DNA from: Pseudomonadota bacterium
Lineage (GTDB): Bacteria > Pseudomonadota > Gammaproteobacteria > Burkholderiales > Burkholderiaceae
Direction: 5' to 3'
DNA length: 24,369 bases
Assembly: GCA_021783435.1 (NCBI GenBank)
Contig: JAJXUC010000046.1
Location: 1 to 24,369, forward strand
Shown: positions 1 through 9,774 of the stretch, one piece after another
Layout of the letters: the number at the start of each line of letters is the position of its first letter
Position numbering within the stretch: position 1 is the stretch's first letter
Program-made: the position numbers and the translations under genes
Notes under the pieces: model-generated
What the model was told of the DNA's origin: nothing
What the model saw: only the letters and a program-made list of their open reading frames with translations
Database searches by the model: none

Positions 1-120
1 CCCGCCCAGCTCGCGCGCAGCATGCTCGGCCTCCTCCACCGTGTACGCCGCCACCCCCCGCGGAACCGCCACCCCCTGCTCGCGCAACAGCGCCTTGCCT
101 TGGTATTCGTGAATCTTCAT
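1..120 (-). CDS. sucC: Succinyl-CoA synthetase (ADP-forming) beta subunit, N-terminal part
   Basis: Only the first 40 codons are inside the window; the gene continues past position 1. The protein begins [20 protein letters not shown], the typical start of SucC, which opens the ATP-grasp nucleotide-binding fold. SucC with SucD catalyses the substrate-level phosphorylation step of the TCA cycle in the cytoplasm. The ATG at 118-120 is preceded on the minus strand by GGAGAG about 9 nt upstream, a good ribosome binding site. It lies 48 nt downstream of the DUF2889 gene and in the same direction, an arrangement commonly seen in Burkholderiales. A malate-CoA ligase beta subunit starts similarly, but the context favours sucC. 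Confidence 0.9.
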   Translation of the reverse strand, partial: MKIHEYQGKALLREQGVAVPRGVAAYTVEEAEHAARELGG

Positions 121-168
121 GGTGTCGTCTCTCCGGTCATTGTGGGAATAAGGCTGCTGTCTTGCGGA

Positions 169-768
169 TCAAGTTGATTCGAGTTGGGGTTGCGTTTGCG
201 TCTCAGGGCTGGAGATACCTTGCACGGTGGGCTTCGCCCAGCGCGGGTAATAGCGCATGACGGCGGGGCCATCGAGGCGCAAGGCATGGCAACGATCAAG
301 CTGGAAAGGTTGCTGGTCGTCACTCGCCTCCGGGCGTATCACTTCGCCGGCAAAAGCCTGGATGGCGGCGGTCGGCAGCACGCGCGTGAGTTCGGTGATG
401 TGGGTGCAAGCCAGGACGCCATGCAGCCGTTGCTTGACGGCATGGGTAAAGCCGCGCAGCAGGTTCAGGCCGATCAGGCTGCGGTACGCATCGCCATAGT
501 CTTCGCAATACCCTGGATAGGGCGCGGCTAGGGTCTGGGCACTGGCATCGACCACGTTGAATTCGGTATCGATGGTCAGCCGCAGGAGCATGCTGTGGAT
601 GGGCTGGCCGGCACCGCGCGGACCGGTAGCGAGAACAAACGCGCGGGTCTTGGTGTCTTCGAGCGTGGCGTCGAGATCCCAAAGCAGGCCATCGTGATGC
701 GCGAAGACTTGCACGTCGATGGCTCGCCGATGTACCAGGCGGCGGCCAGGTGGGTTCTTGTCGGTCAT
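169..768 (-). CDS. DUF2889 domain protein
   Basis: This 199-residue protein matches the DUF2889 family. It has the R-R-x-I-D-V opening, a GLLWDLDATLEDTKT segment, GQPIHSMLLRLTID, the PYPGYCEDY stretch and the conserved CTHITELTRVLP motif followed by an AFAGEV-like helix. No biochemical function is established for the family. The conserved Cys and His residues in CEDY and CTH look like a possible metal or catalytic site, which is inference only. The frame is open further upstream, but homology starts at the ATG at 766-768, so I chose that start. The gene sits between recX (115 nt upstream) and sucC (48 nt downstream). A weak promoter-like pair lies in the upstream gap, so it may be transcribed separately from recAX. 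Confidence 0.82.
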   Translation of the reverse strand: MTDKNPPGRRLVHRRAIDVQVFAHHDGLLWDLDATLEDTKTRAFVLATGPRGAGQPIHSMLLRLTIDTEFNVVDASAQTLAAPYPGYCEDYGDAYRSLIGLNLLRGFTHAVKQRLHGVLACTHITELTRVLPTAAIQAFAGEVIRPEASDDQQPFQLDRCHALRLDGPAVMRYYPRWAKPTVQGISSPETQTQPQLEST

Positions 769-883
769 GGAAGAACCTGAGATTGGAACCCCGGCGTGCA
801 GGGTGTCGGTCAGGGGCACGGGAATTGATGCGGCGCAAAAAACTGAGTTTAGCAGCGCATCGGCGGCAAGCCCAAGGATTGCA

Positions 884-1396
884 TCAAGCCCATGTGGAAT
901 CGTCCGCATCGTCCTCGAGGTCGATGTCCGGTCCAGCATCGCCGCGCTGCTTCATGGCCTGCCGCGCCACATCGGTGGAGAAGCCGCGTGCCTGCAAGAA
1001 ACGCTGCTGTCTGGCGCGATCTTGCGCGCTGACGGGGGCCTCGGGATGGCGCTTGCGCAAAATACGCAACGCACGCGCAAGTTCGTCCGACTGTTGCGCG
1101 ATCAAGGGAGCGATAGCTTCCGGATCCAGCCCGTGTGTCCGTAACTCCCGCACGATGCGCTGGCTGCCGTACTTGGCCTGGCGCCTGCGTACCAGGGATT
1201 CTGCAAAGCGCCGCTCATCGAGCAGCCCCAAGGCCTGCAGTTCATCCAGCAATGCGCCGAGCACTGTGGCGTCGGGCGGCTCCTGCCCGGGTTTTCTCAC
1301 GCCCGAGAGCTTGCGCTCAAGTTCAGCGCGGCTGTGCTCGCGCAACGCCAGCAGGCGCAAGGCGCGTGCCTTCAGGCTGAGCGTTGTCGTTTGCAT
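884..1396 (-). CDS. recX: Regulatory protein RecX
   Basis: This is a 170-residue helical protein of the RecX family, which binds RecA filaments and modulates RecA activity. It shows the family pattern of three-helix repeats: KARALRLLALREHSRAELERKL near the start, LLDERRFAESLVRRRQAKYGS in the middle with the conserved D-E-R-F-A core, and a C-terminal RARQQRFLQARGFS repeat. The frame is open for 57 more codons upstream, but that extension has no RecX character, so the ATG at 1394-1396 (MQTTTLSLKARALRLL) is the likely start. It lies 103 nt downstream of recA in the same direction, so it is probably read through from the LexA-controlled recA promoter. Confidence 0.92.
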   Translation of the reverse strand: MQTTTLSLKARALRLLALREHSRAELERKLSGVRKPGQEPPDATVLGALLDELQALGLLDERRFAESLVRRRQAKYGSQRIVRELRTHGLDPEAIAPLIAQQSDELARALRILRKRHPEAPVSAQDRARQQRFLQARGFSTDVARQAMKQRGDAGPDIDLEDDADDSTWA

Positions 1397-1499
1397 GCGT
1401 GCCCGCCCAAGATGCGCCGCTTCGCCGGGGCCGGGGCCGTGGTCGTGCGCCTCGCCCCCGCATCGTCGTGCGATGGACGCCGGGGGCTGGCACACCGGC

Positions 1500-2549
<1,050 letters not shown>

Positions 2550-2594
2550 TTGTCCAGCCCCGTTTGTTTCGAGATGGCTCACAATTTATCACAG

Positions 2595-2610
2595 CTGTAT
2601 ATAAAAACAG
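2595..2610. promoter_or_regulatory. LexA (SOS) box of recA
   Basis: The sequence CTGTATATAAAAACAG has the CTG-N10-CAG form and differs from the enterobacterial consensus CTGTATATATATACAG at only two positions. It is 45 nt upstream of the chosen recA start. On the minus strand it directly abuts a TGTGATAAAT extended -10-like element (GATAAA at 2585-2590), so bound LexA would block recA transcription until DNA damage. Confidence 0.88.
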
Positions 2611-2633
2611 CCATGGAAAAGGTTGCTGCCATG

Positions 2634-2654
2634 AAAAAAGGGGCTTGCGCCCCT
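2634..2654 (-). terminator. Intrinsic terminator of the esterase-ompW operon
   Basis: On the minus strand a perfect 6-bp stem (AGGGGC / GCCCCT, loop GCAA) is followed by six T. It lies about 50 nt after the ompW stop and just before the recA promoter region, so it insulates recA from upstream read-through. Confidence 0.85.
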
Positions 2655-2705
2655 CGTCAACGATGCAGAGCCTCCGCTCAACAAAGGCATCCGCGTCGAG
2701 AATGC

Positions 2706-3431
2706 TCAGAAACTGTAGCCCACGGCAAGCGTGTACACGATGGGATGGAAATTGATGTGCGTCTTGGCCTGCGACGTGATGAGCGATGGGTTGGACGGGG
2801 AATACGACGTGGTCGTCAGATCGCTTTGCACGTCCGCCACGGCAATGGTTCCCACCACGGCCCAGCGCTTGTCGACGTGATAGATCAGCCCCGCATGCGC
2901 AGCCGCGCCCCAGGAATCCGACAAGCTGATCTCGGTCGGTCCGAGGTGGCTGGTGAGCGAACTCAAGGCCTTGGTGTTGGTGAACCGCGTGTAGTTGATC
3001 CCCAGCCCGACGAACGGATCCCACTTCGCCGCGTGGCCCAGAAAGTGATAGTTGATGAAGGCCGTGGGGGAAACCGCGTCGACGTCGGTGATGCCGGTGC
3101 CGGGCTGGATGCCGAGCTTGGCCCAGTTGGCCCCCATCGCATCGGTGCGCACACGCGGCGGATAGCCCAGCGCCAGCTCGAAGCTCCACGGCCCCGGCAG
3201 GTCACGCACATAGGTCAGCCCCAGCGTCGCGGCATTCCCCACGTTCAGGTTCAGGCCCGGCGGCGTGTTGTAGCCGGACAGGTCGGGCAGGCTCGAATGG
3301 TTTTGCATGTAGGCCACGCCAACGTAAACCGTGTTGGGCGTGGATTCGCCCGCGTGTGCCGCCGGCCCCGCCAGCCCCAAGGCCGCCACGAGCGGCGCAG
3401 CGCACCAGATCTTGCGCAGAAATGTAGTCAT
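2706..3431 (-). CDS. ompW: OmpW family outer membrane protein
   Basis: This 241-residue protein has a Sec signal peptide ([10 protein letters not shown] followed by a hydrophobic stretch) with a likely cleavage after AHA at residue 27. The mature part has the alternating beta-strand pattern of an eight-stranded OmpW barrel. It includes [20 protein letters not shown], the [10 protein letters not shown] and [14 protein letters not shown] strands, and ends with GYSF, the terminal Phe expected for BAM-dependent insertion. OmpW proteins form a narrow hydrophobic channel in the outer membrane for small apolar solutes. A strong AAGGAG site precedes the ATG. It lies 33 nt downstream of the esterase gene, so the two are very probably one transcript. 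Confidence 0.88.
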   Translation of the reverse strand: MTTFLRKIWCAAPLVAALGLAGPAAHAGESTPNTVYVGVAYMQNHSSLPDLSGYNTPPGLNLNVGNAATLGLTYVRDLPGPWSFELALGYPPRVRTDAMGANWAKLGIQPGTGITDVDAVSPTAFINYHFLGHAAKWDPFVGLGINYTRFTNTKALSSLTSHLGPTEISLSDSWGAAAHAGLIYHVDKRWAVVGTIAVADVQSDLTTTSYSPSNPSLITSQAKTHINFHPIVYTLAVGYSF

Positions 3432-3464
3432 GTGAGGTCTCCTTGTTGTGTGCGTCGGCGTGCG

Positions 3465-4724
3465 TCACTGCGCCCAGCCGAAGCCCTTCATGGCTTGCAG
3501 GGTTGCGTTGGCGATGACCTGATAGCCGGCGGGTGTGGGATGAACCGAGTCCGCAAACAGCCAGCTGCCCAGGTTGACAGTACTGGCGCCAGCCGCGGTA
3601 AAGGGCGTATTCACGTTGCAAAGCAGGGAGCTGGTCGTGGCCGGATTGCACCACGGCGTCGTCACATTCGTGAAGCCGAACTGCGCCGGGTTCGCCATTT
3701 CCTGATTGAGCAGGCTGTAGCCATCGAGCACCTTCACCGGCTGGCCCTGCAAATCGTTGAGCAGGCGCTGATTGAACAGCTGGACCAGATTGGACAGCAG
3801 ATAACAGGGCTGGGATGGGTCCAGGTTGTTGCACATATAGCCGGCAGGTGGCGCGATGGGCGGCGTTGCGCCGGTATAGGGCAGGCCGCGACCGAAAGGC
3901 GTCAGCGACGAATCCGGCAAGGTGTAGACCAGGACATATTTGCCGCCCTTGGCCAGAATGCCCTGCACCACGCCGGCAAGCTGGTCGGCCGCCAGCCCCA
4001 CCGCAGCCTGCGCCTGGGCGACGGCCGTGGCTTGCGGCACGCCCTGGGCGAGCTGGGCGCTGACCGTGCCCAGCGCGGTGAAGATGTCGTTGTTGCCCGC
4101 CAGCACCGTGACCAGCTGGCCGCTGTTGAAGGTGGTGAACTGGGTCAGGTAGTTTTGCACCTGCTGCGTCACGGGAATGGTCAGCGCGCCGCTGCTGTGG
4201 CCGATGCCATTGGGGTTGCTCACCATCGAGCCGCCCTGGGCGAAGTCGTAGCAGTTCGATGCCGGACCGAACGGGCAGTACACCGGAGTGGTGCTCGGCG
4301 TGGTGCTCAGCGGGTTGAGATAGTTGCCGGCATAGCCGATGAGGTTGGGGCTGACCGGCAAGCCCAGGCTTTGCGCCAGATCGCCCACCCAGTTCCCGGT
4401 GGGCGCCCCGTTGACTGTGTCCCCATTGACCGTGAATTGACCGCCCGCGGCATAGGGCAGTCCTGTAAATGGAATGTTGTAGGCCGTACCAGGGCCGTAG
4501 GTTCCGATCGCAGCCAGCGTGTAGCTGCCCATATCGGACAAGCTGTCGCCGAACGACACCACGGCCTTGAATCCGCCCGAAGGCGGCGCGGCGGGTGCCG
4601 AGCTTTGCGCGTTGACGCTGCTGACCGTGGCCAGCGTGGGCGCGCTCGGGTTGCCCCCACCCCCGCAACCGGCCAGCAACAGGGCGCTGGCAAGCGCCAG
4701 CGCAGACCCATGGATGTATCGCAT
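3465..4724 (-). CDS. SGNH/GDSL-family lipoprotein esterase
   Basis: The 419-residue product starts with a lipoprotein signal peptide ending in LLLAGC (Cys20), followed by a Gly-rich and Ser/Pro-rich spacer, so it is probably lipid-anchored in the envelope. SGNH hydrolase blocks are clear: FGDSLSDMG with the nucleophile Ser61, a Gly block (FAQGGS), AGNND (block III), and DSVHPTPAGY near the end with Asp392 and His395 completing the triad. The family hydrolyses lipid, acyl or acetyl esters; the substrate here is unknown. The frame is open upstream to 4877, but the ATG at 4722-4724 has GGAGA about 9 nt ahead and gives the signal peptide. There is no autotransporter barrel; the OmpW gene follows as a separate gene 33 nt downstream. 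Confidence 0.88.
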   Translation of the reverse strand: MRYIHGSALALASALLLAGCGGGGNPSAPTLATVSSVNAQSSAPAAPPSGGFKAVVSFGDSLSDMGSYTLAAIGTYGPGTAYNIPFTGLPYAAGGQFTVNGDTVNGAPTGNWVGDLAQSLGLPVSPNLIGYAGNYLNPLSTTPSTTPVYCPFGPASNCYDFAQGGSMVSNPNGIGHSSGALTIPVTQQVQNYLTQFTTFNSGQLVTVLAGNNDIFTALGTVSAQLAQGVPQATAVAQAQAAVGLAADQLAGVVQGILAKGGKYVLVYTLPDSSLTPFGRGLPYTGATPPIAPPAGYMCNNLDPSQPCYLLSNLVQLFNQRLLNDLQGQPVKVLDGYSLLNQEMANPAQFGFTNVTTPWCNPATTSSLLCNVNTPFTAAGASTVNLGSWLFADSVHPTPAGYQVIANATLQAMKGFGWAQ

Positions 4725-4813
4725 GCCTCTGTCTCCAAACATTCTGTGAGAAATAGTCTGCGCGGCGTTGAAGCGAGCCTGGCAGCTTGACGGGGTCGCG
4801 GCAAACAAAAATA

Positions 4814-4825
4814 GAACGACCGTTC
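4814..4825. promoter_or_regulatory. Candidate operator upstream of the esterase gene
   Basis: GAACGACCGTTC is a perfect 5-bp inverted repeat with a 2-nt spacer. It lies 90 nt upstream of the esterase start in an A/T-rich patch. Its form resembles TetR-type operators. No regulator gene is adjacent, so this rests on the sequence pattern alone. Confidence 0.35.
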
Positions 4826-4966
4826 GCGTCAAGCCTAAGCTTGTTTCAAGCCCCCTGCAAGCTCGATAAACCCCCAACTTGCCGGTTCATGGAATTCATG
4901 CAACAGATCATTTCAATGCGATGTATTTTGGGTCTGCGCAGTCGCGGCGAACCAGCAGTCAGATCA

Positions 4967-6046
4967 TCACGAATCGGCTGCCGCGCGCCGCAGACGATCG
5001 TGCACCGCGTCCCAGGCAAAGCCCTCCGGCGGGATTTCGGCCCAAATCTCGGCCAGCCCCTGCGCATCGAGATCACGCAGGGCTGCGTACAGGCCATGGG
5101 CATAGCCTGCCGCCTCGGCCGGCAGAGCAAACCAGACCGCCTCGGTGTTGGCGGCCGGCTGTGCGCGCGGGGCCAGCACGGCAACCCGTCGTGCCGTCGG
5201 CCAGTCCGCGTCGACAGCGGCGGCGCGGCGCAGCCGCAAACGGGTTGCGGGCGCGTAATGCGAGGCCAGCGCTCCCGGCACACGAGGAGCCGCGTGCGCC
5301 GCGCCATCCCCGGAAACACCGCCCTCGCCCGTGCCGTCCCCGGTTTCATCTGGCAATTCGGCAGCCTGGCCTACGGCAGGCCCACGCTGCAACAGCGCGG
5401 GCCTGCAGCCGAGAACCGCCGCGATCTCCGCCGCGTCCAGCCCACCCGGACGCAGGATCCGCAGCAAGCCGGTGTCGCCAAGGCGGGAACAATCGACGAT
5501 GGTGCTCTCGACCCCCACGGAGCAGGGTCCGCCGTCCAACACCAAGGCCACGGCATCCCCGAGTTCGGCGCGCACATGCGCGGCCGTGGTCGGGCTGATG
5601 CGCCCAAAGCGGTTGGCCGAAGGTGCGGCCAAGCCGCCCTGTCCGCCCTTGAACAAAGCCAGCACGGCCTGTGCCACCGGGTGGTCGGGACTGCGCAGAG
5701 CGATGGTGTCCTGGCCTCCGGCGCATGCCTCGGCCACGCCGGGACGGCGTGGCAGCACCAGGGTCAACGGACCCGGCCAGAAAGCCTCGATCAGCTTGCG
5801 CGCCACATCGGGCAACGCGGCGGCCCAGCGCAAGGGGTCGGCATTGCGGTGCAGATGGACGATGACGGGATGGTCGGACGGGCGCCCTTTGGCGGTGTAG
5901 ATCTTGGCCACCGCTTGCGGGTTGTCGGCATCGGCGGCCAGCCCGTACACGGTTTCGGTCGGCAGGCCGACGAGTTCGCCCGCTTCCAGCAGACGCGCCG
6001 CCTGCACGATCTCGCCCGGACGCACCAGCGCCTGCGTGACCAACAT
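4967..6046 (-). CDS. L-threonylcarbamoyladenylate synthase, Sua5 type
   Basis: This enzyme makes threonylcarbamoyl-AMP from threonine, bicarbonate and ATP, the first step of tRNA t6A37 modification. The 359-residue length, with a YrdC domain plus a C-terminal Sua5 domain, distinguishes it from short TsaC. Visible motifs are GLPTETVYGLAADA (27-40), the nucleotide-binding KGRPSDHP (53-60), a SAN motif in AAPSANRFGRISPT, and LASHYAPATRLRL, the inter-domain loop that opens the Sua5 domain. A linker rich in Gly, Asp and Ala (about residues 240-260) separates the domains. The start at 6044-6046 follows the purK stop after one base (TGAC-ATG), so translation is coupled to purK. The partner tsaB is about 13 kb away in this window. 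Confidence 0.92.
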   Translation of the reverse strand: MLVTQALVRPGEIVQAARLLEAGELVGLPTETVYGLAADADNPQAVAKIYTAKGRPSDHPVIVHLHRNADPLRWAAALPDVARKLIEAFWPGPLTLVLPRRPGVAEACAGGQDTIALRSPDHPVAQAVLALFKGGQGGLAAPSANRFGRISPTTAAHVRAELGDAVALVLDGGPCSVGVESTIVDCSRLGDTGLLRILRPGGLDAAEIAAVLGCRPALLQRGPAVGQAAELPDETGDGTGEGGVSGDGAAHAAPRVPGALASHYAPATRLRLRRAAAVDADWPTARRVAVLAPRAQPAANTEAVWFALPAEAAGYAHGLYAALRDLDAQGLAEIWAEIPPEGFAWDAVHDRLRRAAADS

Positions 6047-6047
6047 G

Positions 6048-7214
6048 TCAGAACGGCGCGAGGCCGAGCGCCGCACAGGCCCGCAAGGCCCGCACGCGAA
6101 CCTCCTCGGCCTGCTGCGCGGTGAAGGTCAGATGCCCCATCTTGCGTCCTGGACGCGGCTCGCGCTTGCCGTATAAGTGCAGATGGGCGCCTGGCAGCGC
6201 CAGGACGGCCTGCCAGTCCGGCTCGCGCAGGCGGCCCTCGGCGTCGAACCACAGCTCGCCCAGCAGATTGAGCATGATGGTGGCGCTGTGCTGGCGCGGC
6301 TCGATCAGCGGCGCGCCGACGAGCGCGCGCACCTGCAGGTCGAATTGGGACTGGTCGCAGGAATCGATGGTGTGATGCGCCGAGTTGTGCGGACGCGGCG
6401 CCATTTCGTTGGCGACCAAGCGGCTGTCGCCCAATACGAAAAACTCCACGCACAACACCCCCACGTACTCCAGGCCTTGGGCAATGGCATGTGCCGCGTC
6501 GATCGCTCGGCGCACCGTCGCGTCGTCCAGATCCTGCCCAGGCGCGAAGCTGGCGAACAGGATGCCGCCACGGTGCAGGTTCTGCTGCGGCGGATAGTGC
6601 ACGATGCGCCCGTCGCGCCCGCGCGCCAGCACCACGGACAACTCGAGTCGCAAGTCCAGGCGTTGTTCCAGCACACAGATCACGCCCCCGAGGGCATTCC
6701 AGGCCTCGGTCAGTTCGGCCAGGGTTTGCACGTCGACTTGCCCCTTGCCGTCATAGCCCATGCGCGCCGTCTTCAGGATGCCGGGCAACAGGCTTGCATG
6801 CCTGGAATCCTGCGCGTCCTGCTCGCACGCGATGACGGCATGCGGCGCACAGGGCACGCCCAGACGCGTGAACAAGGCCTTCTCGGCGGTACGGTCTTGG
6901 CACACGGCCACGGCCGGGGCGTGCGGCGCGAGTTGCACATGGGCATCCAGCCATTCCAGCGCTGAAGCCGGCACGTTCTCGAACTCCAGCGTCACGGCGG
7001 CCGTGCTGCGGGCGAGCGCATGAAGCGCATCGGTGTCGTCATAGGCAGCGCGGAGATGGGTGGTGGTGACCTGTGCTGCGGGCGCATGCGCGTCGGGCTC
7101 CAGAACATGCACCTGGTAGCCGGCTTCCTGGGCCGCCTGAGCGAACATGCGGCCAAGCTGACCGCCCCCGAGCACGCCCAAGCTGGAACCGGGCGCAATG
7201 TAGTCAGTCGTCAT
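6048..7214 (-). CDS. purK: 5-(carboxyamino)imidazole ribonucleotide synthase
   Basis: PurK is an ATP-grasp enzyme that carboxylates AIR to N5-CAIR in purine synthesis. The 388-residue form starts MTTDYIAPGSSLGVLGGGQL, giving the diagnostic GGGQLGRM motif. It then shows LEFENVPA, KTARMGYDGKGQ (ATP binding), VLEQRLDLRLELSVVLARG and the C-terminal NEMAPRPHNSAHHTID and GKREPRPGRKMGH blocks. The frame is open for 20 codons upstream of the chosen ATG (7212-7214), but these precede the conserved start. It follows purE by 102 nt and is translationally coupled to the Sua5 gene. Confidence 0.95.
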   Translation of the reverse strand: MTTDYIAPGSSLGVLGGGQLGRMFAQAAQEAGYQVHVLEPDAHAPAAQVTTTHLRAAYDDTDALHALARSTAAVTLEFENVPASALEWLDAHVQLAPHAPAVAVCQDRTAEKALFTRLGVPCAPHAVIACEQDAQDSRHASLLPGILKTARMGYDGKGQVDVQTLAELTEAWNALGGVICVLEQRLDLRLELSVVLARGRDGRIVHYPPQQNLHRGGILFASFAPGQDLDDATVRRAIDAAHAIAQGLEYVGVLCVEFFVLGDSRLVANEMAPRPHNSAHHTIDSCDQSQFDLQVRALVGAPLIEPRQHSATIMLNLLGELWFDAEGRLREPDWQAVLALPGAHLHLYGKREPRPGRKMGHLTFTAQQAEEVRVRALRACAALGLAPF

Positions 7215-7316
7215 GGCAAACAGGTCTGCATCCAGCCAGGGAAGCGCATCACAAGCAAAGATCGCGCAAGGCAAACGAAGCGCGGGAGCGAACCCGGAAA
7301 GCGCATGCGCGCATGC

Positions 7317-7799
7317 TCAAAGCCCGACGCGCATGGCCTCGGCCTGCGCGGTCTGCTCGGCGCGAAACGCGTCGAGCCGGGCTTGCAAGGCCGCGTCGCC
7401 AGCGGCCAGCATCGCCACGGCGAATAGCGCGGCGTTCGCCGCCCCGGCCTCGCCAATGGCGAAAGTGGCCACGGGAACGCCCTTGGGCATTTGCACGATG
7501 GACAGCAGCGAGTCCTCGCCGCGCAGGTATTTGCTCGGCACGGGCACGCCGAGCACGGGTACCGTGGTCTTGGCGGCGAGCATGCCGGGCAGATGCGCCG
7601 CGCCGCCCGCGCCGGCGATGATGGCCGCCAGCCCGCGCTGGCGCGCCTGTTCGGCATAGGCGAACATCGCATCGGGCATGCGGTGCGCCGAGACCACGCG
7701 GGTTTCGTGCGGCACCTCGAAACGCACGAGGATTTCCGCCGCATGCCGCATCACGTCCCAGTCCGAACTCGAACCCATCACCACGCCGATCATGGCCAT
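7317..7799 (-). CDS. purE: N5-carboxyaminoimidazole ribonucleotide mutase, class I
   Basis: PurE converts N5-CAIR to CAIR, the step directly after PurK. The 160-residue length is typical of class I PurE. Family motifs are [12 protein letters not shown] at the phosphate-binding loop, VVSAHRMPD with the catalytic His, and [16 protein letters not shown]. The ATG at 7797-7799 and a second ATG two codons later both fit. It lies divergent to the cnoX-like gene across a 150-nt shared upstream region. Confidence 0.95.
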   Translation of the reverse strand: MAMIGVVMGSSSDWDVMRHAAEILVRFEVPHETRVVSAHRMPDAMFAYAEQARQRGLAAIIAGAGGAAHLPGMLAAKTTVPVLGVPVPSKYLRGEDSLLSIVQMPKGVPVATFAIGEAGAANAALFAVAMLAAGDAALQARLDAFRAEQTAQAEAMRVGL

Positions 7800-7949
7800 C
7801 GTCCGCTCTCCGCAAAACCCGGCATTCTACGGGGGCCGGTATGCTTCGCGATGATGCCGCGCAGCGACCGGCCGAGCCCGGTGGATTCTGCCCCGGCGCC
7901 CTGGGAATACGCCACCGCGCCCCCATATCGCGTTTTTGGAGAACCCATC

Positions 7950-8846
7950 ATGATCGACGCAACCCTTGCCAATTTCGAAACCGAGGTGGTCGAAACCTCG
8001 AAGACCTTGCCCGTGCTGGTTGATTTGTGGGCCCCCTGGTGCGGTCCCTGCCGCAGCCTGGGGCCGGTGCTGGAAAAGCTCGAGACCGCATACGCCGGCC
8101 GCTTCAAGCTGGTGAAGGTCAATACCGAAGAGGAGCAGGACCTGGCGGCGGCCTTCGGCGTACGCAGCATCCCCATGGTGGTGCTGATGAAGAACGGCCA
8201 GCCGGTGGACGGTTTCGTCGGCGCCTTGCCCGAGGCCCAAATTCGCCAATTCCTGGACAAACATGTGCCCAGCGCAGCGGAACAGGAATCGGCCGAGGAC
8301 GACGCCGAGGCACTGGACGCGCTGGCCGCCGGAGACCCCGACTCGGCCCTTGAAAAGCTGCAGCAGGCCCTGGCCACGAATCCTGCGAACGACGTCGCGC
8401 GAGCCGACTACGTGAAACTGCTGCTGGAGCAAGACCGCATCGACGACGCGCGCCGCGCCTTCGAGCCGCTGGCCGGCAAAGTCGCCACCGACGCCCGCGC
8501 GAACGCCCTGAAGCATTGGCTGGATGCGATCGAGGCCGCCGCCCAGGCTCCCGACGAAGCCGCGCTGCAGGCCCGGATCGCCACCGACAAACGGGACTTT
8601 GCCGCGCGCTTCCAGCTCGCCCAGCGCCACATGGCGGCGCAGCGCTGGACGGCGGCGATGGATGAACTGCTGGAAATCCTGATGCGCGACAGAACCTGGA
8701 ACGAGGAAACCGCGCGCAAGGCCTATATCGCCATTCTCGAACTCATCGCATCCCCCGCGGCCAAGCCGGTGGAGGGTCAAGCCCCGGCCACGGACCCCAC
8801 CGTGGAAAGCTACCGCAGGCGCCTCAGCATGGTCGTGCTGAGCTGA
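7950..8846 (+). CDS. cnoX: Thioredoxin-TPR protein of the CnoX/YbbN type
   Basis: This 298-residue protein has an N-terminal thioredoxin domain (about 1-110) with an intact WCGPC site (Cys31, Cys34) and the cis-Pro in RSIPM. A helical TPR-like C-terminal part (about 120-290) is made of Ala-rich repeats such as GDPDSALEKLQQALATNPAN. The layout is that of YbbN/CnoX, a chaperedoxin that protects clients from oxidation and hands them to GroEL or DnaK. The E. coli protein has lost the first active-site Cys, so this member may keep thiol-disulfide reductase activity. GGAGA precedes the ATG at 7950. It lies on the opposite strand between purC and purE. The gene symbol is assigned by domain layout. 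Confidence 0.85.
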   Translation: MIDATLANFETEVVETSKTLPVLVDLWAPWCGPCRSLGPVLEKLETAYAGRFKLVKVNTEEEQDLAAAFGVRSIPMVVLMKNGQPVDGFVGALPEAQIRQFLDKHVPSAAEQESAEDDAEALDALAAGDPDSALEKLQQALATNPANDVARADYVKLLLEQDRIDDARRAFEPLAGKVATDARANALKHWLDAIEAAAQAPDEAALQARIATDKRDFAARFQLAQRHMAAQRWTAAMDELLEILMRDRTWNEETARKAYIAILELIASPAAKPVEGQAPATDPTVESYRRRLSMVVLS

Positions 8847-8883
8847 GCTGCTCGCGTCTCGCGCGCTGCCGCGAAACCCAGGT

Positions 8884-9774
8884 TCAAATCCGGGCGGTGA
8901 GCCGGTCGAGTGCTTCGCGGTATTTCGCCGCCGTTCCTTCCAGCACCTCCGCGGGCAAGGGTGGGGGCGGGGGCTGCTTGGTCCAGCCTGGCACGGTTTC
9001 CAGCCAGTCGCGCAGGAACTGCTTGTCGAAGCTGGGCGGGGAGATGCCCTCGCGCCACTGATCGGCGGGCCAGAAACGGGATGAATCGGGCGTGAGGGCC
9101 TCGTCCATCCACACCAGCCTGCCCTGCGCATCCAGACCGAACTCGAATTTGGTGTCGGCCAGAATAATGCCCCGGGTCTGCGCATGCGCGGCCGCCCGAT
9201 TGTAGATTTCCAGGCTCACATCGTGTACCTGGGCGGCCAGTTCGACGCCGACGAGGCGCACCATCTGCCCGAAATCGATGTTCTCGTCATGCTCGCCTAG
9301 CTCGGCCTTGGTGGCCGGCGTGAAGATGGGATGCGGCAGACGCGCGGCCTGCTGCAGACCCGCCGGCAGACTCACGCCGCAGACCCTGCCGCCGGCCTGA
9401 TAGTCCTTCCAGCCCGAACCGGCCAGGTAGCCGCGCACGACGGCCTCCACGGGCAGCGGCTTGAGGCGCTTGACCACCAGCGCTCGGCCGCGCACCTGCT
9501 CGCGCTCGTCCGGCGCCACCACGGTTGCAGGGTCGATGCCTGTGAGGTGGTTGGGCACCACGTCCTCGAGCAGCCCGAACCAGAAGCAGGAGATGCGCGT
9601 CAGCATTTCCCCCTTGCCCGGGATGCCCTGGTCCATCACCACGTCAAAGGCCGAGATGCGGTCGGTGGCGACCATCAACAGCAAATCGTCGCCCACCGCG
9701 TAGTTGTCGCGCACCTTGCCGCGCGAGAGCAAAGGCAAGGATGTGATGTTGGTCGAAAGCAGTGTGGGGGTCAT
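8884..9774 (-). CDS. purC: Phosphoribosylaminoimidazole-succinocarboxamide synthase
   Basis: PurC joins CAIR to aspartate with ATP, the step after PurE. The 296-residue form (the longer, yeast-like type common in proteobacteria) begins [20 protein letters not shown] and continues through [10 protein letters not shown], the [20 protein letters not shown] signature, [14 protein letters not shown] and [13 protein letters not shown]. The frame runs open for 65 codons upstream, but homology starts at the ATG at 9772-9774. It is convergent with cnoX (37 nt between stops), so it cannot share a transcript with purE/purK unless that transcript runs antisense through cnoX. Confidence 0.94.
   Translation of the reverse strand: MTPTLLSTNITSLPLLSRGKVRDNYAVGDDLLLMVATDRISAFDVVMDQGIPGKGEMLTRISCFWFGLLEDVVPNHLTGIDPATVVAPDEREQVRGRALVVKRLKPLPVEAVVRGYLAGSGWKDYQAGGRVCGVSLPAGLQQAARLPHPIFTPATKAELGEHDENIDFGQMVRLVGVELAAQVHDVSLEIYNRAAAHAQTRGIILADTKFEFGLDAQGRLVWMDEALTPDSSRFWPADQWREGISPPSFDKQFLRDWLETVPGWTKQPPPPPLPAEVLEGTAAKYREALDRLTARI

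Noticed and set aside
8847..8883. TCGCG/CGCGA hairpin between cnoX and purC as a bidirectional terminator
   Set aside because: The stem is short and has no T tract on either side; could be chance in GC-rich DNA.
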